A DNA stretch of 64,000 nucleotides from Apus apus (Eukaryota; Chordata; Aves; Apodiformes; Apodidae), in contig NC_067296.1 of NCBI RefSeq assembly GCF_020740795.1, forward strand, positions 6,053,001-6,117,000, given 5' to 3'. How positions within the stretch are numbered: position 1 is the stretch's first letter; each line of letters begins with the position of its first letter. Positions 63,407 to 64,000 of this stretch are shown piece after piece. Below the pieces are notes generated by a model. The model was not told the DNA's origin. It ran no database searches and saw nothing but the letters and a program-made list of their open reading frames with translations. The position numbers and the translations under genes were made by a program.

Positions 63407-64000
63407 GTGGTGGAGCAGCAGTGATTCTTGTTGACTGTTTATTATTGAATCTGGAGGCTCTTGGCCGAGCCTGGCTCTGGGTGCAGGCAGGACCATGGGA
63501 GCAGGAGCTCACCAAGGAGGGAACACCTTCCTGGGCTGTTGACCTTGATGTTGGGCTGCTGGTGTTGGTCATACTTGTTGTACCTGGGGTGGAAAGCTTG
63601 GAAAAAGCCCTGCTGGGAGAACAAGGTTGCTCTTTGCTCATGTCAAGGTTGCTCTTTGCCTTCTCCCCTGCACCGCTGGTTGCCTTCTCCCCATGATTTT
63701 CCCTTCTCTTGCTCCCTCTACCCCTCCCACACTTTTTCCTTTTCCTCCTCTCCTGTCAGAGAAGGTCAGTGCCTGACTGGCTATTTACACGTTGCTACAC
63801 AAAGTAGCAACATACAAATCCTTTACTTCCCTATAAACCGAGTTTTACAGGGACTGGATGCTCTATAAACAGATCCCACTCTGCAGCTGTGCTCAAACGG
63901 GGAGCAGAGCGAGCAACAGAGCTGCCCATGCCCTCCTCCTCGCTCACCTGGGTGCTCTGCCTCCCAGCTGACCCTGGGCACATCATCCCTCCACTTTAGA

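Overview
This is vertebrate nuclear DNA, almost certainly from a bird. It carries three spliced protein genes with exons 80-240 bp long and canonical vertebrate splice sites. Several CR1 LINE copies end in the bird-typical ATTCTATGA-like 3' terminus, and there is one solo retroviral LTR. Introns are much shorter than in the mammalian orthologues. The gene order PKIG(expected)-SERINC3-TTPAL-HNF4A is that of human 20q13.12, read in the opposite direction. I cannot name the species.

Layout. 1-2.2 kb: CpG-rich block with a poly-G tract and an 83-bp tandem repeat, probably a promoter on the minus strand (PKIG 5' exon is the candidate). 2.2-15.8 kb: intergenic or intronic sequence with no gene I can support. 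15.8-24.8 kb: SERINC3 on the plus strand, ten coding exons, 472 aa, with a TATA-less CpG-island promoter carrying four CCAAT boxes. 25.2-34.6 kb: TTPAL on the minus strand, four coding exons, 339 aa, a long 3'UTR and a CpG-island promoter. The promoter side of TTPAL has collected a CR1 tail, a roughly 400-bp minisatellite, an AT microsatellite and a solo LTR. 35.8-44 kb: gene-free sequence with one internally deleted CR1. 44-63.2 kb: HNF4A on the minus strand, all ten coding exons of the P1 (alpha1-type) isoform, 465 aa, followed upstream by the P1 promoter with an HNF1-like site. The distal P2 promoter is not in the window.

The three genes are not an operon and do not act together. SERINC3 is a multi-pass membrane protein, TTPAL a CRAL-TRIO lipid-transfer-like protein, and HNF4A a nuclear receptor that drives liver, gut and kidney transcription. 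SERINC3 and TTPAL are convergent, with predicted polyadenylation sites about 0.4 kb apart.

I did not find a previously undescribed system. The best leads are in HNF4A splicing (a GC-AG intron, and absence of the downstream donor that mammals use for the alpha2 10-residue insert), the repeat cluster at the TTPAL promoter, and two unusually long unexplained ORFs. Splice junctions were read by eye from homology and reading-frame continuity, without transcript data.
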